A DNA stretch of 64,000 nucleotides from Sphingobacteriia bacterium (GTDB lineage Bacteria > Pseudomonadota > Alphaproteobacteria > Rickettsiales > 33-17), in assembly GCA_017304685.1 (NCBI GenBank), contig JAFKLR010000005.1, positions 1-64,000 on the forward strand, given 5' to 3'. The notes under the pieces were generated by a model. The model saw only the letters and a list, made by a program, of their open reading frames with translations. It searched no databases and was not told where the DNA came from. Positions 8,943 through 17,713 of the stretch are shown one piece after another (the stretch's first letter is position 1; each line of letters begins with the position of its first letter). The position numbers were made by a program, and so were the translations under genes.

Positions 8943-11330
8943 ATGTATAAACGTATATTTTATCTGATTTCACTAATAATTTTTTTCACGGCTGCATTAG
9001 GAATAGCTACTCTTACTTATTTAATTAATTATTATCACCAAGACTTACCAGATTATAGGCAACTTGAAAGCTATAACCCTCCAGCTGTAACTCGAGTATA
9101 TAGTCATGACGGCAAATTAATTGCTGAATATTTTAAAGAAAATAGAATATTTGTTCCATTAAATATGATGCCAAAAAAATTGATTAATGCTTTTATTGCA
9201 GCAGAAGATCAGAATTTTTACTCTCACCCAGGAGTCGATTATACAAGCGTTGTTAGAGCTATTATTCAGAACATGTTAAATGTGGGACAAAATAAATCGT
9301 TAGTAGGTGGGTCTACTATTACACAACAGGTAGTTAAAAATTTCTTACTTACAAATGAAAGAACCATGGCTCGTAAAGTTAAAGAAGCTATTTTAGCTTT
9401 TCGTATTACACAAGTTTATTCAAAAGATCGAATAATTGAATTATATCTAAATCAAATATATTTGGGAAATGGCGCATATGGTGTAGCTTCAGCGGCTCTT
9501 TCTTATTTCAATAAATCATTGGATCAATTAACTGTTGCTGAATGCGCTTTTCTAGCTGGTCTCCCAAAAGCTCCTAGTACATACCATCCACGTAATAATT
9601 ATGCTCGCGCAAAAGCTAGACGCGATTATGTAATTGATCGTATGTATGAAGAAAATATGATAACAGACGATGAAGCAAAAGATGCGATTAACAGTAAAAT
9701 TCAAATAGCTTCTAAATCAGATATAATTATAACTCATGCCGATTATTTTGCAGAAGAAGTACGAAGATTTATTGCAGAAAAGTATGGTACTCAAATGCTT
9801 TATGAAGGAGGTCTATCTGTAACTACTAGCGTTATACCAGAATTACAGAATTATGCAGAAGCTGCTCTTAAAAAAGGTTTAATAAACTATGATCAAAGAA
9901 AAGGATATAGAAAACCTATTGCAAATATTGATATTACGAATCTCGAGAAAGAGCTAAAAATTCTTGAAAAAGATAAACGAATTAATAATTGGCGAATTGG
10001 AGCTATAACCAAACTTGAAGATAAAAAAGCTTATGTTACTTTTTCAAATAAACAAATAGCTACAGTTGATTTAGAAGATCATGCTTGGGTAAAAGCTAAT
10101 ATAAAATCTTTTACTGATATTTTAAAAATTGGCGATGCTATTTATATTGAAAAAGTAGAGAATAAAAATCTTCTTCGTCAAATACCAGAAGTTAGCGGCG
10201 CTATGATTGCTTTAAATCCAAAAAATGGCAAAGTGCTCGCTATGATTGGTGGATTTGATTATAAATTAAGTGAATTTAATCGTGCTACCCAAGCTTGGAG
10301 ACAACCTGGTTCTACATTTAAGCCGTTTGTTTATCTTTCTGCTTTAGAAAAAGGATATACTCCAAATATGATTTTAGAAGATGGCCCTATAGAAATTTAT
10401 CAAGGCCCTGGCCTTCCAATGTGGCGTCCTAAAAACTATAAAGGTGATTTCTTAGGTCCTATAACTCTACGTACAGGGTTAGAAAAATCAAGAAACACTA
10501 TTACGGCTCGAATCTCACAAATGGTAGGTATGAGTAAAGTAGCTGAAGTAGCTCAAAGATTTGGCATATATGAAAATCCACCAAAGAATTTTGCAACCAT
10601 TCTTGGTTCTCAAGAAACCACTTTAATTAAGATGATAACTGCTTTTGCCGCTTTTGCAAATTATGGCAAAATGGTAACTCCGAGCCTAATTGATTATATA
10701 GAAGATGGCTCAGGTAAAACTATATTTAATAGTTATGATGGAGAATGCATAGGTTGTAATTTAATCGAAGCCAATAAAGATACTATTGACGTCAAACCAT
10801 TTATTAATAGGAAAGATAAAATAGCAACTGACGAACGTACTGCTTATCAAATGCTTTCAATTTTACAAGGAGTAGTTGAACGTGGCACTGCACAAAGAGC
10901 AAAATCATTAAACATACCACTTTTTGGTAAAACAGGAACTACTAATGATAGTAAAGACGTATGGTTTGTTGGCGGTAATAGAGATATAATTGTTGGAACA
11001 TATATTGGTTACGATACACCAAGGGACTTAGGTCAAAGGGTAACTGGCTCAACTCTTGCATTACCTGTTTTCATTGATTTTATGGAAAATATTGCTAAAG
11101 AATATAATGAAACTGAATTCTATGTGCCAGAAGGTATAAGAATTGTAAATATTGACAGTCAAACAGGTCAAATCACACAAGCTGAAGCTGATGGTAGACA
11201 TGTAATAAAAGAAGTATTTAAAATTGGTACTGAACCAAAAATTACTAATGATTTACTTCAAAATGAAGCTGAAGCTGATGAAAAAGAGAACACTAGCGAA
11301 GATTTAGAAGATAACGATGGAGTTTATTAA
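8943..11330 (+). CDS. mrcA: Penicillin-binding protein 1A, bifunctional transglycosylase/transpeptidase
   Basis: This class A PBP polymerises and crosslinks peptidoglycan. The 795-residue protein has one N-terminal membrane anchor (about residues 5-27). A GT51 glycosyltransferase domain follows (AAEDQNFYSHPGVDYTS, GGSTITQQVVKNF). The transpeptidase domain has all three motifs: SxxK in RQPGSTFKPFVY, SxN in SRNTITA and KTG in FGKTGTTND. A short acidic tail ends the protein. The upstream amidase gene is 1 bp away, and the stop codon overlaps the prfB start in TAATG. Presence of a class A PBP implies genuine cell-wall synthesis. Confidence 0.96.
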   Translation: MYKRIFYLISLIIFFTAALGIATLTYLINYYHQDLPDYRQLESYNPPAVTRVYSHDGKLIAEYFKENRIFVPLNMMPKKLINAFIAAEDQNFYSHPGVDYTSVVRAIIQNMLNVGQNKSLVGGSTITQQVVKNFLLTNERTMARKVKEAILAFRITQVYSKDRIIELYLNQIYLGNGAYGVASAALSYFNKSLDQLTVAECAFLAGLPKAPSTYHPRNNYARAKARRDYVIDRMYEENMITDDEAKDAINSKIQIASKSDIIITHADYFAEEVRRFIAEKYGTQMLYEGGLSVTTSVIPELQNYAEAALKKGLINYDQRKGYRKPIANIDITNLEKELKILEKDKRINNWRIGAITKLEDKKAYVTFSNKQIATVDLEDHAWVKANIKSFTDILKIGDAIYIEKVENKNLLRQIPEVSGAMIALNPKNGKVLAMIGGFDYKLSEFNRATQAWRQPGSTFKPFVYLSALEKGYTPNMILEDGPIEIYQGPGLPMWRPKNYKGDFLGPITLRTGLEKSRNTITARISQMVGMSKVAEVAQRFGIYENPPKNFATILGSQETTLIKMITAFAAFANYGKMVTPSLIDYIEDGSGKTIFNSYDGECIGCNLIEANKDTIDVKPFINRKDKIATDERTAYQMLSILQGVVERGTAQRAKSLNIPLFGKTGTTNDSKDVWFVGGNRDIIVGTYIGYDTPRDLGQRVTGSTLALPVFIDFMENIAKEYNETEFYVPEGIRIVNIDSQTGQITQAEADGRHVIKEVFKIGTEPKITNDLLQNEAEADEKENTSEDLEDNDGVY

Positions 11331-12434
11331 TGGATATTAGTGTAGACAATCTTAAGGAGCAGGTAGAACAAATAATAGAACTGCTCGGGAGGTCACTTTG
11401 ACCCGACAAAAACAGAAAAACGCTTACAAGAATTAAGTGAAATAGCAAATCTTCCTGATTTATGGAATGATCAGCAAAAAGCTCAAAAAATTCTAAAAGA
11501 AAAATCACATTTAGAAGCACGTTTAGAACATTTTTATAATTTTAAAAATACTTATAGTAACTTATTAGAATTAATTGATTTAGCTAAAGATGAAAATGAT
11601 GATTCTTTGGTTGAGGAAGCTAAAAAAGAATTATTTCAATTATTGGAAAATTTAAAACGGGAAGAAGTTGAATGTTTATTTTCAGGTGAAGTAGATTCTA
11701 ATAATTGTTTTATGGACATTAATGCTGGCGCTGGCGGAACAGAAAGTCATGACTGGGCAGATATGTTACTTAGAATGTATTTACGCTGGGCAGAAAAACA
11801 TAAATTTAAAGCTGAAATTGTAGATCTACTTAATGGTGAAGAAGCAGGTATAAAATCTGCTACTATAAAAATTACTGGAATAAATGCATATGGATGGTGT
11901 AAGAGCGAAAGCGGGGTTCATAGACTTGTTCGTATTTCTCCCTATAACGCTGCTGGTAAAAGACAAACAAGTTTTGCAAGCGTGTATGTTTACCCTCTAA
12001 TAGATGATACTATTAATATAGAAATTAATGAAAAAGATTTAAGAATTGATACTTATCGTGCTTCTGGGGCCGGCGGGCAACACGTTAATAAAACCGATAG
12101 CGCAGTCAGAATTACTCATTTACCTAGTGGTATTGTAGTCCAGTCTCAAAATGATAGGTCGCAACATAAAAACAAAGCCGAATGTATGTCAGTATTAAAA
12201 TCACGGCTTTATGAGCTCGAACTTAAGAAAAAAGAAGAACAAGTAAATAGTTTAAGCGCTACGAAAACAGATAATAGTTGGGGTCATCAAATCCGATCTT
12301 ATGTGCTTCAACCTTATCAAATGGTAAAAGACCTTAGGACTGACTATGAAACAAGTGATACTATTGGAGTCCTTGATGGTAACCTAGACAATTTTATGTC
12401 AGCTTACCTAAAGATGAAAGTAGGTAATCATTAA
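11330..12434 (+). CDS. prfB: Peptide chain release factor 2, programmed +1 frameshift
   Basis: RF2 terminates translation at UGA and UAA. The first 23 codons start at the ATG at 11330 (MDISVDNLKEQVEQIIELLG) and run into an in-frame TGA at 11399-11401. The classical autoregulatory site is intact: Shine-Dalgarno-like GGGAGG at 11387-11392, three bases, then CTT TGA C. Slipping one base at CTT resumes at GAC (11400), giving an uninterrupted 367-residue product. The GGQ motif is present in RASGAGGQHVNKT. The stop-recognition tripeptide region reads ISPYNAAGKRQTSF (SPY where E. coli has SPF). An ORF caller alone would miss the N-terminal 92 residues. Confidence 0.96.
11387..11402 (+). promoter_or_regulatory. 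Programmed +1 ribosomal frameshift site of prfB
   Basis: GGGAGG (11387-11392), spacer TCA, slippery CTT (11396-11398) and TGA followed by C. The spacing matches the E. coli prfB site exactly. When RF2 is scarce the ribosome pauses at UGA and shifts +1, so RF2 controls its own synthesis. The mechanism is established for the family; its operation here is inferred from the conserved site. Confidence 0.95.
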
Positions 12435-12525
12435 AGTTTTATTGTACGAATAAATGATTAATTTATACTTTATATACAAGTAATAAATTAGAGACTTATT
12501 AGATTTTTAAAAGGAGTTAATTGAT

Positions 12526-12981
12526 ATGGCTACTACCGCTACTTACCCAATGCAAATTCAATATTTAAACCTTCCTTGTAATTGTGAAAATTTTTTAAAA
12601 GATTTTTATTATAAAAAAACAGGTAGTAGCGGATATTTTTCTAATTTTAAAACAACATACGTTGATTTTAATTTTGAAACTATAATGTTTGGTATAGATA
12701 AAAACTCAAATATTACTTTTAAAAAGGGATTAGTAAAAGCTGATTATATTTTTATTAATAAGGAATGTGGCTTTAATCCTGGTAAAGCAAAATTTTCTGG
12801 TGAAGTATATTTAATAGATAATGAAGATTTCAATAATATATATAAAACATGGACAAATAGTGGCATGCTAAAATATATGCAAAAACATCATCTTAAAGGC
12901 ATACATTATGAAGAGGAACCATACGATTCTCATTATAAAGAATTAATTGAATTAAATACAGAAGCTGATTATCTTTCTTAA
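12526..12981 (+). CDS. Hypothetical protein, 151 aa
   Basis: I do not recognise this protein. The start is well supported by AAGGAG placed about 8 bases before the ATG. The 151-residue product (MATTATYPMQIQYLNLPCNC...) is soluble-looking, rich in aromatic residues, Asn and Lys, with no signal peptide or membrane segment. A pair of cysteines occurs near residues 18-20 (CNC) and another at about 86. It lies alone between prfB and a short-chain dehydrogenase, with intergenic gaps of 91 and 83 bp, so it may be a single transcription unit. Confidence 0.7.
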   Translation: MATTATYPMQIQYLNLPCNCENFLKDFYYKKTGSSGYFSNFKTTYVDFNFETIMFGIDKNSNITFKKGLVKADYIFINKECGFNPGKAKFSGEVYLIDNEDFNNIYKTWTNSGMLKYMQKHHLKGIHYEEEPYDSHYKELIELNTEADYLS

Positions 12982-13064
12982 TAAGTATTAATTTAGTTTT
13001 AAAAACACAGAAGTAAGCATAAAAAAATTAAATTTAATTATAATAATTAAAAAATGTTATTTGT

Positions 13065-13880
13065 ATGTCAGAGAATCCATTCTTCAAAAATAAAAATGTG
13101 TTTATTACAGGTGCCAGTAGTGGTATAGGAAAAGCAGCGGCTCTGCTTCTTGCAAAAAAAGGAGCTAATATTGCTTTTACTTATAACTCTCGTCAAGAAG
13201 AGGCTTTAACTATAAAAAAAGAAATTGAAAATTTCGGAGTAAAAGCTTTTAAATTTAATTCAGATTTTTCTAATATAACTGATGCTAATATAAAAAAGTT
13301 ATTTAATAATGTAGTAGATAGCTTAGGAAACGTGCATATTCTAATAAATAATGCCGGTACAGTAATAAGAAGCTCTTCAAAAGATGTAAGTTTAGAGCTT
13401 ATTGAAAAACAAATGAGAATTAATACCTATGTCCCAATATTACTTGCAAAAGAGTTTATAAATTTTAAATTAAATAAAAATTTATTAGAAGATTTTAGGC
13501 CTAAAATAATAAGTATTTCCTCAATGTGTTCTTTTATATATATGAAATATGCTGCTCTCTATGCCGCAAGTAAAACAGCTTTAACTCAATATATGAAACA
13601 TTTGGCTATAGAATATGCAGAGCATTTTGATATCTCTATAATTTCTCCAGGATTGACTGCCACCGGCTTAAATCAAAAGCAAAGAGAAGAATACCCTGAA
13701 ATTTGGAAAAATAGAGAAAATCTTGTACCTAGTAAGAATGCTTATACCCCCGAAGATATTGCTGAAGGAATATTATATATGTTAAAAAGTAAAGGAGTTC
13801 AGGGGGCTGATTGGGTTATTGGAAGTGGTGCGCAACATTTAGACAATAGATTTAATTACTTTGATTACATTAATAAATAA
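13065..13880 (+). CDS. Short-chain dehydrogenase/reductase (SDR) family oxidoreductase
   Basis: This 271-residue NAD(P)-dependent oxidoreductase has the Rossmann glycine motif TGASSGIGKAAALL near the N-terminus, the NNAG motif (ILINNAGTV), a serine in the ISISSM segment and the catalytic YxxxK as YAASKTAL. Arg at SRQEE just after beta-strand 2 suggests NADP(H) preference, as an inference. It resembles classical SDRs such as 3-oxoacyl-ACP reductase, but the C-terminus (GVQGADWVIGSGAQHLDNR) does not let me name a substrate. It is not in an obvious operon. Confidence 0.85.
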   Translation: MSENPFFKNKNVFITGASSGIGKAAALLLAKKGANIAFTYNSRQEEALTIKKEIENFGVKAFKFNSDFSNITDANIKKLFNNVVDSLGNVHILINNAGTVIRSSSKDVSLELIEKQMRINTYVPILLAKEFINFKLNKNLLEDFRPKIISISSMCSFIYMKYAALYAASKTALTQYMKHLAIEYAEHFDISIISPGLTATGLNQKQREEYPEIWKNRENLVPSKNAYTPEDIAEGILYMLKSKGVQGADWVIGSGAQHLDNRFNYFDYINK

Positions 13881-14008
13881 AAACTCTGTTAATCAAATTA
13901 TTAAATAATAATTAGAATGCCCTAAAGCATTCGTGTTTAACATTCTTTTCTCTTTAATATTTATATTAAAATCTTTATAACCTATTGTTTTTTAGAGTTA
14001 ACAGATGC

Positions 14009-14037
14009 TTTACAATTCTTAATATTTATGGTATTAT
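14009..14037 (+). promoter_or_regulatory. Strong sigma-70-type promoter before the 104-aa gene
   Basis: TTTACA (14009-14014), a 17-bp spacer and TATTAT (14032-14037) lie 36 bp upstream of the ATG at 14074. An AGAAAGG ribosome-binding site follows. The good match suggests the small gene downstream is well expressed. Confidence 0.55.
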
Positions 14038-14073
14038 TAATAAATAATTAAGAAAGGTAATAAAGTTAAACAA

Positions 14074-14388
14074 ATGTCTCATAGTAACACTGAAGATTTT
14101 CAACTTCTAACACTACCTAAGCTCAAATATACTGAAGCTGGTAAACGTTATTATCGAGTCTATAAAACTTTAAAAGAATTTATTGATGTTGAAGCTACTA
14201 CTGCTTACGAAGCCATTGTTAAAAGTGAAGTGACTAAGCCAGTGCTAGTTCAACAAATAATCCATAGATTAGGTGATTTTATAAATAACCCTGCTTTTTT
14301 AGTTAAATGGGAAGCTGAAATTAAAAAAGAGGAAAATATCAATAATACTGATATTTCTAAAGAGCCTGAAACAAAACTCGAGGCTTAA
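14074..14388 (+). CDS. Hypothetical protein, 104 aa
   Basis: I do not recognise a domain. The product is a small charged soluble protein (MSHSNTEDFQLLTLPKLKYT...) with a predicted alpha-helical middle (about residues 30-80, TLKEFIDVEATTAYEAIVKS) and an acidic, Lys/Glu-rich tail. A near-consensus promoter and a purine-rich ribosome-binding site precede it, which supports a real gene. It lies 48 bp upstream of the nth reading frame on the same strand and may be cotranscribed. Confidence 0.7.
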   Translation: MSHSNTEDFQLLTLPKLKYTEAGKRYYRVYKTLKEFIDVEATTAYEAIVKSEVTKPVLVQQIIHRLGDFINNPAFLVKWEAEIKKEENINNTDISKEPETKLEA

Positions 14389-14469
14389 TAAACTTATTAA
14401 TATATTTCTTAAATTCATAGACTTATAAGAGTACTTTTGCTATTTTTTTGTGAAAAGCAAAGGTTAGTT

Positions 14470-15105
14470 ATGAAAAACAAATTACAAAAGATATTCCAAA
14501 TTTTTGCTGCTAATAATCCCCATCCCAAAACCGAACTTAAATATAACAATGAATATCAATTACTTGTTGCTGTTATTCTTTCTGCACAAGCAACAGATGT
14601 AGGCGTTAATAAGGCAACTGATAAATTTTTTGACCAAATTTTAACTCCTAAGCAAATGTTAGGATTAGGAGAAAATAATTTAATTGAATATATTAAATCA
14701 ATTAATTTTTATAAAAATAAAGCGCGCAACGTAATTAAAATGACTGAAGTTTTAATTAACGAATATAATTCAATTGTTCCTCATAAATTTGATCAATTAA
14801 TTTTACTGCCAGGCGTAGGAAGAAAAACTGCAAATGTAATTTTAAACTGCCTTTTTGGTCATGACACTATAGCAGTTGATACTCATGTTTTTAGAGTAAG
14901 TAAAAGAATTGGGTTAGCAAGGGGTACTACTCCTGAAGAAGTGGAAAATGAACTTATAAAAATTGTGCCAAAAAAATATCGCCAACATGCTCATCATTGG
15001 TTAATATTACATGGCAGATATATATGCAAAGCTAGAAAGCCGAATTGCGATATATGTTTAATTAGGGAATATTGTAATTATTATCAAAATGAAAAAACTA
15101 ACTGA
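14470..15105 (+). CDS. nth: Endonuclease III (DNA glycosylase/AP lyase)
   Basis: This base-excision-repair enzyme removes oxidised pyrimidines and cleaves the resulting abasic site. The helix-hairpin-helix is visible as LPGVGRKTANVIL with the catalytic Lys, and the catalytic Asp follows in AVDTHVFRV. The C-terminal [4Fe-4S] cluster has the exact C-x6-C-x2-C-x5-C spacing (CKARKPNCDICLIREYC). I prefer the ATG at 14470 (MKNKLQKIF, 211 residues, the usual length) to the in-frame ATG at 14437, which adds 11 non-conserved residues; the choice is not certain. The 3' end overlaps the next gene by 17 bp. Confidence 0.95.
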   Translation: MKNKLQKIFQIFAANNPHPKTELKYNNEYQLLVAVILSAQATDVGVNKATDKFFDQILTPKQMLGLGENNLIEYIKSINFYKNKARNVIKMTEVLINEYNSIVPHKFDQLILLPGVGRKTANVILNCLFGHDTIAVDTHVFRVSKRIGLARGTTPEEVENELIKIVPKKYRQHAHHWLILHGRYICKARKPNCDICLIREYCNYYQNEKTN

Positions 15106-15907
15106 AAATAAAATATTTTTTGTCACCACCTTAATAGGGATTATTTTTCTTTATTTTCCTATAATGATAATGATAGCATATTCATTTAATGCTTCTAAAC
15201 TAATGACCTCGTGGAGTGGCTTTTCTATTAAATGGTATCAAGAATTACTACATGATAAGGAAATTATACATGCACTTTTAACTAGTCTGAAAATTTCTAT
15301 ATTTGCAGCAACTGTTTCGAGCATTTTAGGTTTAATAATAGCTTTATTTCTATCAAGTAATAAAAATTCTAATTGGAAAAAACGAATAGTAGAGGGTGTT
15401 ATAAATATACAATTTACTGTACCGGAAGTTATTATTGGATTATCTCTTCTTTTATTATTCGTCTCTCTTGAAAGAACTACTGGATTGTTTGGTGGAAGAA
15501 ACTGGTTTACAGTTGTTATCGCACACACTACGCTTGCTATATCATACGTAACAATTTTAATTAAAGCAAAAATTGATAATTTAAATACTTCAGTATTTGA
15601 AGCTGCTAGCGATTTAGGGGCCAAACCTTTTTGCGTTTTTAGAAAAATTACCTTACCTCTTATTAGACCTGCATTGATTAATGGATGGCTACTGGCCTTT
15701 ATCTTATCAATGGATGATTTAGTTATTGCAAGCTTTACAAGCGGGCCTGGCTCCACTACCTTACCTATGCTTATTCATTCTCGTATAAGGCTTGGACTTA
15801 GCCCAGAAATAAATGCCTTAGCAAGCGTTTTAATAATAATAATTATGTTTATAGGAATATTTTCTAATTTTATTACTATAAAAAATAAAAATAATAATAG
15901 AAAATAG
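15089..15907 (+). CDS. potI: ABC transporter permease, PotC/PotI polyamine type
   Basis: This is an inner-membrane subunit of a spermidine/putrescine-type ABC importer. The 272-residue protein has about six hydrophobic helices and the cytoplasmic EAA loop (EAASDLGAKPFCVFRKITL) that contacts the ATPase. The following stretch (INGWLLAFILSMDDLVIASF) is typical of PotC/PotI. It overlaps nth by 17 bp. The partner permease, ATPase and binding protein are absent from the window, so the transporter must be completed elsewhere or this is an orphan. The exact PotC versus PotI assignment is a guess. Confidence 0.82.
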   Translation: MKKLTENKIFFVTTLIGIIFLYFPIMIMIAYSFNASKLMTSWSGFSIKWYQELLHDKEIIHALLTSLKISIFAATVSSILGLIIALFLSSNKNSNWKKRIVEGVINIQFTVPEVIIGLSLLLLFVSLERTTGLFGGRNWFTVVIAHTTLAISYVTILIKAKIDNLNTSVFEAASDLGAKPFCVFRKITLPLIRPALINGWLLAFILSMDDLVIASFTSGPGSTTLPMLIHSRIRLGLSPEINALASVLIIIIMFIGIFSNFITIKNKNNNRK

Positions 15908-15939
15908 CTTTCATTCTTATTTTAATATCTTAAATATTT

Positions 15940-16323
15940 TTATGTGCCTGACTTTAATGGATCTGAACCAAATTCATTATCTCCTTCATCGCCTTTTTTA
16001 ATTGACCATATAAATAAAATTATCCACCCAATTATCGGAAATAATGCCAGTAATAACCACTTACCAGATTTATTTATATCATGTAATCTTCGTACTGACA
16101 CTGATACTGTGGGGGTAATAAATATAATTAGAAAGAGTAAACTTATAATAAGTGTAGGAGAATAACCAAAAACTACTTCTTCAATTATATATAAAATAAT
16201 GTCGCTTAAAATAATAAATAAAGCCCAATACCAATATTCTGATCTACTAGCTCTGCCTTTAAATTCAGTATATTTTTTTAGGCATATAGTAATCATTTTA
16301 AGCATGTCATAAATTAAGTCCAT
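15940..16323 (-). CDS. DUF805 family membrane protein
   Basis: The 127-residue protein has the two DUF805 signatures: FKGRASRSEYWYW in the first 35 residues and VRRLHDINKSGKWLL near the middle. Three to four hydrophobic segments are visible, with an acidic Gly/Asp/Glu-rich cytoplasmic tail (KKGDEGDNEFGSDPL). DUF805 proteins (YhaH/YhaI type) are small inner-membrane proteins of unknown function. It is convergent with potI (about 32 bp between stops), and xseB lies divergently upstream. Confidence 0.88.
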   Translation of the reverse strand: MDLIYDMLKMITICLKKYTEFKGRASRSEYWYWALFIILSDIILYIIEEVVFGYSPTLIISLLFLIIFITPTVSVSVRRLHDINKSGKWLLLALFPIIGWIILFIWSIKKGDEGDNEFGSDPLKSGT

Positions 16324-16485
16324 ATTCTCTCCAAATAATTATATTATTAAAATTATAATTTTTTATTGAAGTTGTAAATGATAATTACCTTGCATCTGCA
16401 TTTCCAAATATACCTTGCTAAGATAAATTTAATCTGATACTTAAATAAATTCATATATTTCAACTGTCGTTTAATAGGTAGCTTT

Positions 16486-16743
16486 ATGTCAATGGATCAT
16501 AAATTTGACTTTGATGGAATTGATGGTTTATCTTTTGAAGAAGCTTTAACAAAATTGGAAGCTATTGTTAAAAATCTTGAAAATGGTAAAAATTCTTTAG
16601 ATTATTTAATTAAAAGCTATGAATATGCCAACGAGCTTAAAAGACATTGTGATACAAAATTAAAAGAAGCTAAATTAAAAATTGAACTTGTATCTAAAAA
16701 TCAAGAAAATGAAGAAATAAGTGAGAAAATTGAAATAAATTAA
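16486..16743 (+). CDS. xseB: Exodeoxyribonuclease VII small subunit
   Basis: XseB forms the elongated helical legs of exonuclease VII, which degrades single-stranded DNA in repair. The 85-residue product has the family core LSFEEALTKLEAIVKNLENG followed by a coiled-coil region (YANELKRHCDTKLKEAKLKI). Length and composition fit. The catalytic subunit gene xseA is not in the window. The stop codon overlaps the stop codon of the convergent DUF6314-like gene by 4 bp, so neither strand has room for a terminator between them. Confidence 0.92.
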   Translation: MSMDHKFDFDGIDGLSFEEALTKLEAIVKNLENGKNSLDYLIKSYEYANELKRHCDTKLKEAKLKIELVSKNQENEEISEKIEIN

Positions 16744-17180
16744 TTTCTCTCATAAGTAGTTTTTGAAATAAAATTTTTATAAGGTCCTTTCACATCATAA
16801 GTAATTGTAAATTTATTTTTATTTTCACGATAAAATTCATAATATACTTTATATAAATCGCGTATACAAAGATGGATGTCTTCTGCGATGAGTATGCTAT
16901 TATTTTGTTTTAAACAAATTTTATGAAATAATTTTCCCTTTTCAAAATTTGTAACTACAAAGTAACTTAAAATTTCATTTACTTTATTTTCATATATATA
17001 TTCACGCATAAAATTTAACTCTTTACCTTCATTAAACCACTTACCTTCTTCTTTATATAATAATTGATTTAAGGAAATTTCTTTAAAACTTGCTTTTCCG
17101 TATATTTTTTCATAATTTGTTATTTCTCTGATAAATTTCCAATCACCTTTTAAAAGATTCCAAATATAATTTTCTTCCAT
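16740..17180 (-). CDS. DUF6314-like protein
   Basis: I recognise the pattern of the DUF6314 family, a small beta-barrel-like protein of unknown role. The features are an N-terminal LLKGDWKFIREI, then GKASFKE, LLYKEEGKW, an Arg-Glu-Tyr strand, KGKLFHKICL, and C-terminal CIRDLYKVYYEFYRE and KGPYKNFISKTTYER. These match the order of the family's conserved W/R, G.A.F, Y.E.G, FH, DxY and GPxK..Y.R elements. At 146 residues it has a typical length. Assignment is from memory of the family pattern, not a search. Downstream it abuts xseB tail to tail. Confidence 0.65.
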   Translation of the reverse strand: MEENYIWNLLKGDWKFIREITNYEKIYGKASFKEISLNQLLYKEEGKWFNEGKELNFMREYIYENKVNEILSYFVVTNFEKGKLFHKICLKQNNSILIAEDIHLCIRDLYKVYYEFYRENKNKFTITYDVKGPYKNFISKTTYERN

Positions 17181-17329
17181 AAAATTTTCTATCGATCTTT
17201 AAATAACGAATTAATTCATAAGCATGTTAAATATTTTCTATTATAATATTTGCGCGAAGTTTATCATAGGACTTACCTATGACCAACAAAAAAGGGGCAT
17301 GAGGTATAAGAACTAGCGATGATAAATGA

Positions 17330-17712
17330 ATCGCTATCATTGGTGCAGGGTCAGCAGGTTTAGTAATAGCTAAGGCATTATTTGGATCAAAGTCTTATCC
17401 CTGGTTTTTGAAAAATTAGATAAAATTGGTAGAAAATGGAGTAATTCCAAAGGTCGTATTTGGGACACCATAAAAACTAATGTATGCAAATATACCTGTA
17501 TACTTGCAATAATATGCGCAAAAATTTGGATTAGATAAATATGTATATATACAAATCTCAATTTGTAACTATTTGCTTAAAGACGCTTAATAACCCTTTT
17601 ATATCTATAAAATGGTTTAAAAAATTTTAAAGTCGAAGCATTACATAGCTCCAATTATAAATTATCTAATCAATTTAAAAATAAAAATGTGCTTACAATT
17701 GGGAAGTTTATA
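17330..17712 (+). pseudogene. Eroded flavin-containing monooxygenase (FMO-like) gene
   Basis: No intact ORF exists, but three plus-strand segments in different frames line up with an FMO in order. The first (17330 on) reads IAIIGAGSAGLVIAKAL, the FAD-binding Rossmann motif. The second, after a frame change near 17400, reads LVFEKLDKIGRKW, then WDTIKTN. The third, with in-frame stops, reads VYLQ*YAQKFGLDKYVYI and then ALHSSNYKLSNQFKNKNV followed by LTIG, the start of the NADP-binding motif. The remainder is missing because the 3' end of the neighbouring gene begins at 17714. It is a degraded remnant, with function lost. Confidence 0.8.
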
Positions 17713-17713
17713 T

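Noticed and set aside
11937..11950. SPY instead of SPF at the RF2 stop-recognition site as a possible altered code
   Set aside because: I recall Tyr here in other alphaproteobacterial RF2 proteins, and the window shows no sign of UGA reassignment.
11607..12434. prfB as a 275-residue protein starting at 11607
   Set aside because: The upstream frame-shifted sequence encodes the conserved RF2 N-terminal domain, so this ATG is internal.
15238..15756. Antisense ORF of 172 aa opposite potI
   Set aside because: Mirror ORF of a convincingly coding gene, with no motif or ribosome-binding site.
17370..17561. Minus-strand ORF of 63 aa
   Set aside because: It lies antisense to the flavin monooxygenase relic and has no support of its own.
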